Shown here piece after piece: positions 35,700 through 43,443 of a stretch of DNA of 44,229 nt (the stretch's first letter is position 1; the number at the start of each line of letters is the position of its first letter). The notes below the pieces were generated by a model, which made no database searches, was not told where the DNA came from, and saw only the letters and a list, made by a program, of their open reading frames with translations. A program made the translations under genes and the position numbers. This DNA comes from Chloroflexota bacterium. GTDB lineage: Bacteria; Chloroflexota; UBA6077; JACCZL01. The stretch spans positions 1 to 44,229 of the forward strand of contig JADLFM010000087.1 in the NCBI GenBank assembly GCA_020845495.1. Reading direction: 5' to 3'.

Positions 35700-35796
35700 C
35701 GGCCGTTGCGCGTGTCTCCGTTGGCGAGGGCGGGCCGAACAGATGCGCAGGGCGCCTGACGCGGCCGTTGCGCGTGTCTCCGTTTGCGAGCGCGGG
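35700..35796 (+). repeat. Two-copy 35-bp direct repeat upstream of alaX
   Basis: Copies at 35700-35734 and 35762-35796 differ at two positions, period 62. They occupy nearly all of the space between the alaX -10 box and the end of the upstream glycosyltransferase gene. Confidence 0.8.
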
Positions 35797-35810
35797 CGCT
35801 GCGCTGGCTG

Positions 35811-37070
35811 CTATGCCTGACCGCGCACGGCGCGTTGCAGGCGGGCCTCGAGGCGGGCGGCGACGGCCGCGCGGTCGTAGCGGGCGACGACGGTTCGACG
35901 GCCGGCCGCGCCGGCGCGGGCGCGGAACTCTGGATCGTCGATGAAGCGGGCCAGCACGCCGGCCAGCGCTGCCGCATCGTTGGCCGGCGCGGCGCGGCCG
36001 CCACCACTATCCTCGACCAGCCGTGCGGCGACGCCCTCACCCGAGAACGCAACCGGACGTGCCATCGCCATTGCTTCGAGGATCCGGACGGGTAGTTGAC
36101 CGCGCGTGACGGGCAGCGGCTGGAGCGCGCTCACCGAAATGTCGGCAGCCGCAAGGAGGCTGCGAATGCGCCGGTGAGGCTGGGCCGGCAGGATCAGGAC
36201 GTCGGTCAGGTCCCGCCGACCCACCTCCTGCACGACCGTCTCCCGTTGGGAGCCGCCGCCGGCGATCAGCAAGCGCAGTCGAGGTCCCTCGCGCGATCCG
36301 GGCTGCTCCTGAAGGCGAGCGAATGCGTCGAGGATCGTCTCGTAGCCGTAGACGAGGCTCACGGTCCCAATGCACGCCGCGAGGATGTCACCATCGCCCA
36401 CCCCAAGCTCGGCCCGCACGGCGGTTCGCTCGGCAGTCGTCGTGGAAGGGTCGAGGAAGCGGGTGTCGACGCCGTTCGTTACCAGGTCGATCTTGCCGCG
36501 CGGGACGCCCGAACGGACGATCTCGTCGACCCAGCGCTCGGTGACGACGATCAGCCGACGACTGGCCGCGTAGACGGCGCGCTCGAAGTAGCGAGCGGCC
36601 CAGATGGCGCGCGGATCGCGGAGGGCGCCAAGCTCGATGGGGACGGCCGGCCAGAGGTCCGAGACGTGCAGCACCATCGGGGCGCTGAGGGCCGCGCTGA
36701 AGATCGCGCCGGTCAAGCCGAGGAAGAGCGGCGGGCTCTCCACCAGGATGACGTCGCGCCGTCCCACGGCTGGGAGCGCCGCCAGCGCTGACGCGGTGAA
36801 CGACACCTGGTTCGCAAGCCGCTGTCCGATCGAGATGCCAGGGCGGGCGTAGGTCCAGGTCCGCTCGACGGGTATGCCGCCGATCCGCTCGTGAAGGCGC
36901 GGCCGGCCACGATACCTCGGCTGAATGATCCCATCCGGGTAGGAAGGCATGGCGGTGACGATACGGACGTCGTGGCCGCGCTCGCGGAGGAACCGCGCCG
37001 TGCCGCTGAGGCGCGTCTGCGGGGCGCCGACCTCAGGTGGGTAGTGATGAGTCAGGATCAGAACGCGCAT
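35811..37070 (-). CDS. Glycosyltransferase family 4 (WcaI-like)
   Basis: The 419-residue GT-B enzyme starts MRVLILTHHYPPEVGAPQTR, a typical GT4 opening, and has LHVSDLWP, RLIVVTERWVDEI, LVTNGVDTRFL (donor-domain start), LLIAGGGSQRE, DVLILPAQPHRRI and PVRILEAMAMARPV (the EX7E-type nucleotide-sugar site). GT4 enzymes add sugars to lipid-linked glycans from NDP-sugars at the cytoplasmic face. I chose the ATG at 37070 because it begins the first beta strand; the longer frame includes a poly-Ala stretch from the neighbouring repeat. It diverges from the next glycosyltransferase, with only 10 bases between the two start codons. Confidence 0.85.
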   Translation of the reverse strand: MRVLILTHHYPPEVGAPQTRLSGTARFLRERGHDVRIVTAMPSYPDGIIQPRYRGRPRLHERIGGIPVERTWTYARPGISIGQRLANQVSFTASALAALPAVGRRDVILVESPPLFLGLTGAIFSAALSAPMVLHVSDLWPAVPIELGALRDPRAIWAARYFERAVYAASRRLIVVTERWVDEIVRSGVPRGKIDLVTNGVDTRFLDPSTTTAERTAVRAELGVGDGDILAACIGTVSLVYGYETILDAFARLQEQPGSREGPRLRLLIAGGGSQRETVVQEVGRRDLTDVLILPAQPHRRIRSLLAAADISVSALQPLPVTRGQLPVRILEAMAMARPVAFSGEGVAARLVEDSGGGRAAPANDAAALAGVLARFIDDPEFRARAGAAGRRTVVARYDRAAVAARLEARLQRAVRGQA

Positions 37071-37080
37071 ACTCCGGCCC

Positions 37081-38313
37081 ATGATACCGTCCGCTGCCGC
37101 TGCCGCTGCCGCTGCCGCCGGCCGGCCGCTGCGCGTCATGCAGTTCGATCCGAACGCCAACACGCCCCCGTACGATCGCGCCCTCTGTCGGGCGCTCGCC
37201 GAGGCCGGCTGCGACGTGGAGCTCGTGACCTCACGCTTCCACTACGAGAATTTGCCAACGCCGGTTGGGTATCGCCTCTCGGAACGTTTCTTTCGACTGC
37301 CAGGGATGCTTGGAGGCCGGGGCCGGGTGGCTGCGCGGCCGCGCGTTCGGCGGGCGCTCAAGGCGGCCGAGTATCCGTTCGACTGGGTCACCGTCTTGGC
37401 GCAGATGGTGGGCCGCCCGCCAGACGTGGCCCACGTTCAGTGGGTGGTCGAGCCGGCGCTTGATCTCCAGATCTGGCACCTTCTCCGCCGGCGCGGGATC
37501 CCCCTGGTTTACACCGTTCACAATCTGCTGCCACACCACGCCCGCCCAGACGATGCGGTTCGATATGGGCGCCTCTACCGGGCTGCCAACGTGCTCGTCG
37601 TCCATAGCGAGCGGAGCGCGACGGCACTCGTGGAGCGCTGGCGGGTGCCGCGCGAGCGGATCGCCGTCGTCCCGATGGGGCCGATGCTGGAGCAGCATCC
37701 GCCGCTCTCTCGCGAGGCGGCGCGCCGCCGGCTCGAGCTCAGCCCAGACGACCGCATGATGCTGTTCGCCGGATTGATCGAGCCGTACAAGGGCCTGGCT
37801 GATCTCCTCGACGCGTTCGCACTCATGGTGGGCGAGCACCCGAACGCCCGCCTGCTCGTCGCTGGCAAGCCGAACGAGTCGTTTGAGGGCTATCGGGCCC
37901 AGATCGAGCGTCTCGGGCTCACCGACCGAACGATCGTGCGCCTCGAGTTCCTGAGCGAGCCTGATCTGGCCGCCGTGCTCTGCGCCGCTGACGTCATCGT
38001 GCTGCCGTACCGTGCGGTCACATCGAGCGCGATGCTGTTTGCGGCCCGACGCTTCGGTTGCCCGATTGTCGCCACCGACGTCGGGGATCTCGGCGAGCTC
38101 GTGCACCATGGCGAAAGCGGCTTGCTGACGCCGCCGAACGACCCGCCGGCTCTGGCTCGGGCAATCGGGCGGCTCCTGAGCGATGCTGGCCTGGCTGCGC
38201 GCCTCGGCGCCGAGGGACAGCGGGTCGCCTTGACCGAGCACAACTGGCCGTCGGCGGCGCAGCGGACGGTGGAGGCGTACCGGGCAGCGCTGGCCCGCCG
38301 TGCCGGGGCCTGA
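37081..38313 (+). CDS. Glycosyltransferase family 4
   Basis: The 410-residue protein has a short N-terminal poly-Ala leader (nine Ala, encoded by a GCTGCC repeat), then RVMQFDPNANTPPYDRALCR at the start of the fold, YTVHNLLPHHARP, NVLVVHSERSATAL, AVVPMGPMLEQHPP, LFAGLIEPYKGLADLLDAF, LLVAGKPNESFEGYRAQI and the donor-site SSAMLFAARRFGCPIVATD. It is a GT-B transferase using an NDP-sugar. The ATG at 37081 lacks a ribosome site, and the spacer to the divergent GT4 gene is only 10 bases, so the promoters of both must lie inside the opposite coding sequence. The acceptor is unknown. Confidence 0.85.
   Translation: MIPSAAAAAAAAAGRPLRVMQFDPNANTPPYDRALCRALAEAGCDVELVTSRFHYENLPTPVGYRLSERFFRLPGMLGGRGRVAARPRVRRALKAAEYPFDWVTVLAQMVGRPPDVAHVQWVVEPALDLQIWHLLRRRGIPLVYTVHNLLPHHARPDDAVRYGRLYRAANVLVVHSERSATALVERWRVPRERIAVVPMGPMLEQHPPLSREAARRRLELSPDDRMMLFAGLIEPYKGLADLLDAFALMVGEHPNARLLVAGKPNESFEGYRAQIERLGLTDRTIVRLEFLSEPDLAAVLCAADVIVLPYRAVTSSAMLFAARRFGCPIVATDVGDLGELVHHGESGLLTPPNDPPALARAIGRLLSDAGLAARLGAEGQRVALTEHNWPSAAQRTVEAYRAALARRAGA
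37093..37116 (+). repeat. Hexanucleotide repeat (GCTGCC)4 at the GT4 start
   Basis: Four perfect units encode eight of the nine Ala residues after MIPS. Gain or loss of units would change protein length without shifting the frame. Confidence 0.85.
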
Positions 38314-38545
38314 GGTCGTGACGTCATGGTCCTTTCGGGGGCGTGTGCCCGTGCCGTACACTTTGCCGCCCGTGCTGTCGAGCCGCCCGACTGGCTGACA
38401 CAGGAGCACTGACGTATCAGGCACTACAGGATCAGCCTGGCTGCTATCGGGGTCTGAGCCAGTACGCGCGTCGGCATTCGACGGGTTAGCACGTGCTGCT
38501 CGGCCACTGGCGTCCCGTCTCACCACGCTCCCGAGGAGTTCGTCT

Positions 38546-39502
38546 CTGGAAGCGACCGCTGCCGCTCCACGCCGTAGCCTTCTGCGGCACCCGTTCGTCA
38601 CGCTCGTGCTTGGGCTGGTCCTGGCAGCCGGGGTCGGCTACGCGCTCTGGGTTGCCTGGAGCGATCCGCGCCTGGCCGGGTTTCACTGGCAGTTCCATCC
38701 GCTGCCGGTCGCGCTGGCGTTCCTGCTGATGATCGGATCGAGCGCCACGACGGTTCCGCTCTGGATGGCGATCTACCGCGGCCTCGGCGGTCGGGTGCGG
38801 GTCCGCGACGGGTTCCGTATCTACCTGGTTTCCAACGTGGGCAAGTACCTGCCGGGCAAGGTCGGGCATGCGGCCGGACGCGTGGTCATGCTGAAGGCGA
38901 AGGGACAGCCAGCTTCGATTGGCGTCACGAGCATCCTGGTCGAGTTGGCGTTGTCGCTGCTTGGCGCGATCCTGCTCAGCCTGCTCAGTATCCCGATCTT
39001 GCTCCATCTCCAGGGGCTCGGCGATCAGCTTGGGTTCGTGACCCCGCTCGCACTCCTGGCGCTGCCGGCCGGTTTGATCGGGCTGCACCCGCTGGTGATG
39101 AGCCGGATCCTGCGGCTTGGCTCGCGCGTCCTGCCCGGCGGGGCAGAACTCTGTACCGACCTGCCGCCGTACCGCCTGATCCTGGTGCTGCTCGTCTGCT
39201 ACGTCGCGCTCTGGTTCACGATGTCGGTCGGGCTATTCGCGACCGCGCAGACGGTGTACCCGCTCGGTTGGGAGTGGCTGCCAGCGATGGGCGGAGTCTC
39301 GGCGCTCAGCTACCTGTTCGGGCTGGTGGTGCCGTTTGCGCCGGCCGGACTTGGCGCGCGTGAGGGGTTGATGACGGTGATGCTCTCGACGATGATGCCC
39401 CCACCGGCCGCCATCGTGACGAGCATTCTCTACCGGGCGGTGTCGATATCGGCTGAGACGATCGCCGCCGGGTTGGCGGCTGTCTTGATCCGGGAGCGGT
39501 AG
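38546..39502 (+). CDS. Polytopic membrane protein, UPF0104/AglD-like (lysylphosphatidylglycerol synthase TM family)
   Basis: About 318 residues with some eight membrane helices. VSNVGKYLPGKVGHAAGRV (helix-loop conserved in this family), SILVELALSLLGAIL, VPFAPAGLGAREGLMTVML and ITSILYRAVSISAE-like segments place it in UPF0104, whose members are linked to lipid or glycan transfer and often sit in glycan clusters. The nearest regular start is GTG 38606, which lacks a ribosome site and cuts the first helix short. A CTG at 38546 has GAGGAG seven bases upstream and adds a basic cytoplasmic tail (RRSLLRHP), so I take it as the start with caution. No other ATG, GTG or TTG occurs in frame after the preceding stop at 38396. 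Confidence 0.8.
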   Translation: MEATAAAPRRSLLRHPFVTLVLGLVLAAGVGYALWVAWSDPRLAGFHWQFHPLPVALAFLLMIGSSATTVPLWMAIYRGLGGRVRVRDGFRIYLVSNVGKYLPGKVGHAAGRVVMLKAKGQPASIGVTSILVELALSLLGAILLSLLSIPILLHLQGLGDQLGFVTPLALLALPAGLIGLHPLVMSRILRLGSRVLPGGAELCTDLPPYRLILVLLVCYVALWFTMSVGLFATAQTVYPLGWEWLPAMGGVSALSYLFGLVVPFAPAGLGAREGLMTVMLSTMMPPPAAIVTSILYRAVSISAETIAAGLAAVLIRER

Positions 39503-39621
39503 CGTTGGGCGCTGACGCGTCGGGCGCTGACGCGTTGGGAGCAGTAGCGCCGGGCGGGCACGCGTTGGGCGCGGACGCGTCGGGAGCAGTAGCGCCGGGC
39601 GGGCACGCCTTGGGCGGGCAC
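39502..39621 (+). repeat. 15-bp minisatellite, eight units
   Basis: Eight contiguous units of the form GCGYYGGGMGSNSAC (some ending GCAGTA) fill the spacer between two glycan-cluster genes, starting inside the stop codon of the first and ending directly at the GGAGGT ribosome site of the second. Units alternate in a pattern suggesting expansion of longer blocks (units 3-4 closely match units 6-7). Confidence 0.9.
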
Positions 39622-39632
39622 GGAGGTCCAGT

Positions 39633-41222
39633 CTGAAGATCCTCTTCTTCATGTCTCACCCGGGCTTCACGCGCAACTTCGAGTCGACGCTCGTGCAGTT
39701 GGCCGAGCGCGGCCACCGAATCCATCTCGCGTTCGACGGCCCGCCGCAGGTAGGCAAGCCTGGTGCGGTCCAGTTGCTCGGCGAGCGTTACACCGAGATC
39801 TCGCACGGCCCGGCGCCAGAGCGGGACGACGTCTGGTCCACGCTCGCGGGGGCGGCACGGGCGACACGCAACTACCTACGCTACCTGCATCCCCGCTATC
39901 GCCGGGCTGACCGGCTGCGCGAGCGGGCCCTGGTCTGGCCGCTCGCGCCGCTGCTCGTCACCCTCTCTGAGAGGCCCCTCGGTGGGATGTCCCTGATCCG
40001 TGCCCTCGACGCGCTCTTGCGGGGTGTGGAACAGGTGATTCCCAGTAGCCGCGACGTTGAACGCTTCATCGCGGAGCAGGCGCCGGATGCGGTGCTGGTG
40101 ACGCCGCTGATCGACTTCAACTCCCCGCAGGTAGATCACCTGAAAGCCGCGCGTGCGCTTGGCGTACCGACCGGACTCTGCGTTGCATCCTGGGACAACC
40201 TGACGAACAAGGGGCTGGTTCTGATCGAGCCAGATCTGGTGACGGTCTGGAATCAGGCCCAGGTGCGCGAGGCCGTCGAACTTCACGGCATCCCAGCCGA
40301 GAAGGTGGTGGTGACCGGCGCACAGTTGTTCGACGAGTGGTTCGCGCGCCGCCCAAGCACGCTGCGCGCGGAGTTCTGCCGCCGGATCGGCTTGCCATCT
40401 GACCGGCCGGTCGTACTGTACACCTGCTCGTCGGTCTGGATCGCGCCGCATGAAGTGCCATTCGCGCGGCGGTGGCTTCACGCGCTCCGCTCCAGCGATG
40501 GGCCTCTCCGCGACGCGGGCGTGCTGATCCGACCGCATCCCCAGAACGCGGCGCAGTGGGACGGCGTGGACCTGTGCGATCTCGGGCCAGTCGCGGTCTG
40601 GCCGCGCGACCCGGCACAGCAGGTGGACGCCCGCTCGAAGGCCGACTTCTTCGACTCGCTCTCGCACAGTGCGGCGGTGGTCGGGATCAACACGAGCGCG
40701 CTGATCGAGGCAGGAATCGTCGGCCGGCCGGTCTTCACGGTCCTCGACCAGGAGTTCCGAAGCTCGCAGGAAGGAACGCTGCACTTCCAACATCTCGTGA
40801 ACGTGAGCGGGGGCCTGCTTCGTGTGGCTGGTAGCCTGGACGAGCACGTTGGGCAACTTGGCGCGGCGCTCGCCGAGCAGGCAGCGATCGAGAACGCTGA
40901 CGCCGTCGACCCAGGCGATGGCGAGCGAGCGCGTGAGTTCGTGCGAGCCTTCGTGCGGCCCCTGGGGTTGGATCTGCCGGCGACCCCGCTGCTGGTCGCG
41001 GCCATCGAGCGGCTCAGGACAACGGCGACGCAGCCGGACCGCCCGCCGCGCTGGACACCGGTAGCGCGCCCGCTGCTCTTCGGCCTGGCGCTGCTGGCGC
41101 GCGGCGTGTGGCTGGCCTTGCGGCGCTACGAGCGCCGTCGACTGGCCGAGTCACCCCTCGGCATCAGTGACGAACGGGCACGAACGGCCATCCTAGCGTC
41201 GTCACGCGGCGCCGTCAGGTGA
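39633..41222 (+). CDS. GT-B-like glycosyl/glycerophosphate transferase, paralog 1
   Basis: About 529 residues. The N-terminal part has a Rossmann-like opening (KILFFMSHPGFTRNFESTL), a middle segment with ASWDNLTNKGLVLIEPD and VWNQAQVREAVELHGIPAE, then VVVTGAQLFDEWF, VVLYTCSSVWI, VLIRPHPQN and AAVVGINTSALIEAGIVGRP (like the nucleotide-sugar or CDP-glycerol site of GT-B enzymes). A C-terminal hydrophobic segment (LLFGLALLARGVWLAL) and basic tail may hold it at the membrane. GGAGGT stands five bases before CTG 39633, while the first ATG (39651) removes the first beta strand; I therefore give the CTG start. The neighbour at 41353 is a related enzyme. Donor and acceptor are unknown. Confidence 0.78.
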   Translation: MKILFFMSHPGFTRNFESTLVQLAERGHRIHLAFDGPPQVGKPGAVQLLGERYTEISHGPAPERDDVWSTLAGAARATRNYLRYLHPRYRRADRLRERALVWPLAPLLVTLSERPLGGMSLIRALDALLRGVEQVIPSSRDVERFIAEQAPDAVLVTPLIDFNSPQVDHLKAARALGVPTGLCVASWDNLTNKGLVLIEPDLVTVWNQAQVREAVELHGIPAEKVVVTGAQLFDEWFARRPSTLRAEFCRRIGLPSDRPVVLYTCSSVWIAPHEVPFARRWLHALRSSDGPLRDAGVLIRPHPQNAAQWDGVDLCDLGPVAVWPRDPAQQVDARSKADFFDSLSHSAAVVGINTSALIEAGIVGRPVFTVLDQEFRSSQEGTLHFQHLVNVSGGLLRVAGSLDEHVGQLGAALAEQAAIENADAVDPGDGERAREFVRAFVRPLGLDLPATPLLVAAIERLRTTATQPDRPPRWTPVARPLLFGLALLARGVWLALRRYERRRLAESPLGISDERARTAILASSRGAVR

Positions 41223-41352
41223 CGACGTTCGGTCGATGTGTGGTGCGCCTGCTCGGTCTCGCTCGGTGTTGCCGAGATTCGGGGGGCGGCAGTATCCTTC
41301 GGGCCGCCGGTACGCTCGCTCGAGCGGGCCGGCTCGAGGAGTCCCACTGACG

Positions 41353-42834
41353 ATGTCCGACGGCTCGCGATCGGACGCCTCGGCGGCGCCGCGCGGCGTC
41401 ACCCCGGCGCTCGTCGTTCCGCACGGGTTTACCGCCCGCATGTTCCTCCGCTCGACCCTCCTCCAAGAGCTGGTCGCACGGACCGGGCACGTCGGGATCT
41501 TTGCACCCCCAGGGTCGATCGAGCGGCTTCGACAGGAGCTCGACGATCGGCATTTTTTCTTCTACCCGCTCCACGATGACGAGCGTCCCGTCGACGTCGC
41601 CGCCAGTTTTCTGCGCCTCTTCTTCGCCGATTGGGCGCTCACGCCGACGCGCCAGATCCGGGAGCGCGAGGAGTGGGCACGGAACCCCTGGCGACGGCTA
41701 CTCTGGCCGGCTCATCAGCGTATCGGGCGCTCGGCGGGGCTGCGGCAGGCGTGGCGGCGAGCCGAGAACCGCCTCCTGCCGGACCCTTTTCACGGCCCAG
41801 CCTTTTCTATGCTCCGACCGGACGTCGTCGTCACGGCGACCATCGGGGTCGTACCGGGCGACATCCGCCTGATTCGGCGAGCCCGCGCTGAAGGCGTCCC
41901 CTCCACGACGTTTACCCAGGGCTGGGATAACCTGACCTCAAAGACGATCGTCGGGGCGTACTCGGACGAACTGATCGTCTGGAACGAGCGAATGTTGGAA
42001 GAAGCCGTCACTCTGCACGGCTTCCCGGCCGACCGCATCACCGTCACCGGTCCCCCCCATTTCGATCCGTACTTCCAGCGGACGGGCTGGGTGGACCGGG
42101 CTGCCTTCCTGCGGTCGCTCGGGTTGGACCCGGCACGGCGCGTGGTGGTGTACGCGACCAGCCCCCGCCGCTACTTCACCGACAGCCTGGCGATTGCCGA
42201 GCTCCTGGTCCAGGCAAATGAAGCCGGGCGCTTCGGCGAGGACGTCCAACTCGTCATCCGACTGCACCCACAGGTTGTCGAGGGGCGCGACGCCGAGGAT
42301 CTGGCCGGCTTCGAGCGGCTACGTGGGCGCGCCTACCTCGACGTGCCACGCGGCTCGACGGGGCTCGCCGCTGACTACACGCCGGATGGCATCCGCCACG
42401 CCGGTCAACTGCTCGACGCCGCTGACGTGACGATGAATGTCGCGTCGTCGATCACTATCGACGCGGCGATCTTCGACACGCCGGTCGTCAATCTGCGCTT
42501 CGACGCGAGTGGTCCGAAGCCGTACCTGCGCTCGGTGCGCCGCCAGTATGACTCGGACCATTACCGACAGGTGCTACGGACCGGAGCGGTACGGCTCGCC
42601 GATAGCCCAGAGCAGTTGATCGACGAGGTGCGGCGCTATCTGGCCGATCCGTCGCACGAGCGGACCGAGCGGGCACGCCTGATTCGCGAGTTGTGCTATC
42701 GACCGGACGGCCAGGCCGGCGCGCGCGTGGCCGAGGCGATCGTGCGGATTGGCGCCCGGCATCGGCTCGCCGGTGAAGCGGGCGGACCGGTGAGGCGGGC
42801 CGGTAGGGTCAGCGCCGGCGAGGCGGGCCGGTAG
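41353..42834 (+). CDS. GT-B-like glycosyl/glycerophosphate transferase, paralog 2
   Basis: About 493 residues, related to the previous gene: TQGWDNLTSKTIVGAYSDEL, VWNERMLEEAVTLHGFPAD, ITVTGPPHFDPYFQ, VVYATSPRRYF, LVIRLHPQVVEG and VTMNVASSITIDAAIFDTPV correspond segment by segment. It lacks the C-terminal hydrophobic stretch. The ATG at 41353 follows GAGGAG by 11 bases; a CTG six bases upstream has tighter spacing. The reading frame ends inside the second copy of a 28-bp tandem duplication, which supplies the TAG. It probably acts on the same glycan as its paralog, adding successive residues; this is inference from duplication and adjacency. Confidence 0.78.
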   Translation: MSDGSRSDASAAPRGVTPALVVPHGFTARMFLRSTLLQELVARTGHVGIFAPPGSIERLRQELDDRHFFFYPLHDDERPVDVAASFLRLFFADWALTPTRQIREREEWARNPWRRLLWPAHQRIGRSAGLRQAWRRAENRLLPDPFHGPAFSMLRPDVVVTATIGVVPGDIRLIRRARAEGVPSTTFTQGWDNLTSKTIVGAYSDELIVWNERMLEEAVTLHGFPADRITVTGPPHFDPYFQRTGWVDRAAFLRSLGLDPARRVVVYATSPRRYFTDSLAIAELLVQANEAGRFGEDVQLVIRLHPQVVEGRDAEDLAGFERLRGRAYLDVPRGSTGLAADYTPDGIRHAGQLLDAADVTMNVASSITIDAAIFDTPVVNLRFDASGPKPYLRSVRRQYDSDHYRQVLRTGAVRLADSPEQLIDEVRRYLADPSHERTERARLIRELCYRPDGQAGARVAEAIVRIGARHRLAGEAGGPVRRAGRVSAGEAGR

Positions 42835-42847
42835 GGTCAGCGCCGGC
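42792..42847 (+). repeat. Perfect 28-bp tandem duplication spanning a stop codon
   Basis: 42792-42819 and 42820-42847 are identical. Because 28 is not a multiple of three, the same TAG is out of frame in the first copy and in frame in the second, where it ends the transferase gene at 42834. Weaker CCGGTGARGCGGGC copies precede it. Confidence 0.9.
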
Positions 42848-42997
42848 GAGACGCGCTCCTGCTCCGTCCCCTGCTCGACCTCAGGGAATGGGCCTCGCGA
42901 GGGTGCCCACACGTCTCTGGGTGGCGACGTCTAGCGTCGGTAGCTGTGTGCACGTCCCCACCGCGTATCTTGCTCCCACGCGTTTGAGGGCGGCGAG

Positions 42998-43192
42998 TCA
43001 CAGCATCGTCGACTCAGAAGGAATCAGAATCCAGAGAATGAGGTAGAGCAGGAAGCCGGGGATGCCGCCAGGCAGGAGCGTGAGGAGCATCGCGAGCCGC
43101 ACGAGCCAGGTTGGGACGCCGAAGCGTTGGGCGAGGCCAGCACAGACGCCAGCAATCATCCGCCCTTGACGCGGTCGGTACAGGCCGTCCAT
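42998..43192 (-). CDS. PspC-domain membrane protein
   Basis: The 64-residue product is almost entirely a PspC domain: YRPRQGRMIAGVCAGLAQRF, then GVPTWLVRLAMLLTLLPGG and a membrane helix ending in LYLILWILIPSE. PspC proteins are small membrane proteins of the phage-shock or envelope-stress type; short stand-alone copies are common in Gram-positive-like bacteria. AAGGAGGG precedes the ATG at 43192. A short inverted repeat (43248-43253 with 43260-43265) lies upstream. Confidence 0.9.
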   Translation of the reverse strand: MDGLYRPRQGRMIAGVCAGLAQRFGVPTWLVRLAMLLTLLPGGIPGFLLYLILWILIPSESTML

Positions 43193-43377
43193 GTCAACCC
43201 TCCTTCAGGATCTCTTGGCCTATGGTGTTCGGACCCACGAGGATGGACTACCGATGTGACGGTAGCGCGCCGCCGAGTGTTGCACGGGCAATACTACGTC
43301 GGCCCGAGCGTGGCGAACGTGGGCGTCGCCGCAACAGCCTGTTTCCGGCATCGCCAGCGCCTGGAGCCGACAGACGG

Positions 43378-43415
43378 CTTCGGTGCCGGTGCTGATGCCA
43401 GCACCGGCACCGAAG
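43378..43415 (-). terminator. Perfect 16-bp hairpin after the M20 peptidase gene
   Basis: 43378-43393 pair with 43400-43415 around a 6-base loop, about 30 bases past the peptidase stop on the minus strand. No T-run follows. Confidence 0.65.
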
Positions 43416-43443
43416 CGTCGGCGGCCTCGTGGATCTGGGACGG

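Noticed and set aside
39502..39621. Possible CRISPR array
   Set aside because: Units are 15 bp, contiguous, without spacers, and there are no cas genes.
39306..39806. Minus-strand frame encoding pentapeptide repeats (APDAS/APNAC-like)
   Set aside because: The repeats come from the 15-bp minisatellite, which is open in several frames. The rest of the frame is antisense to two supported genes.
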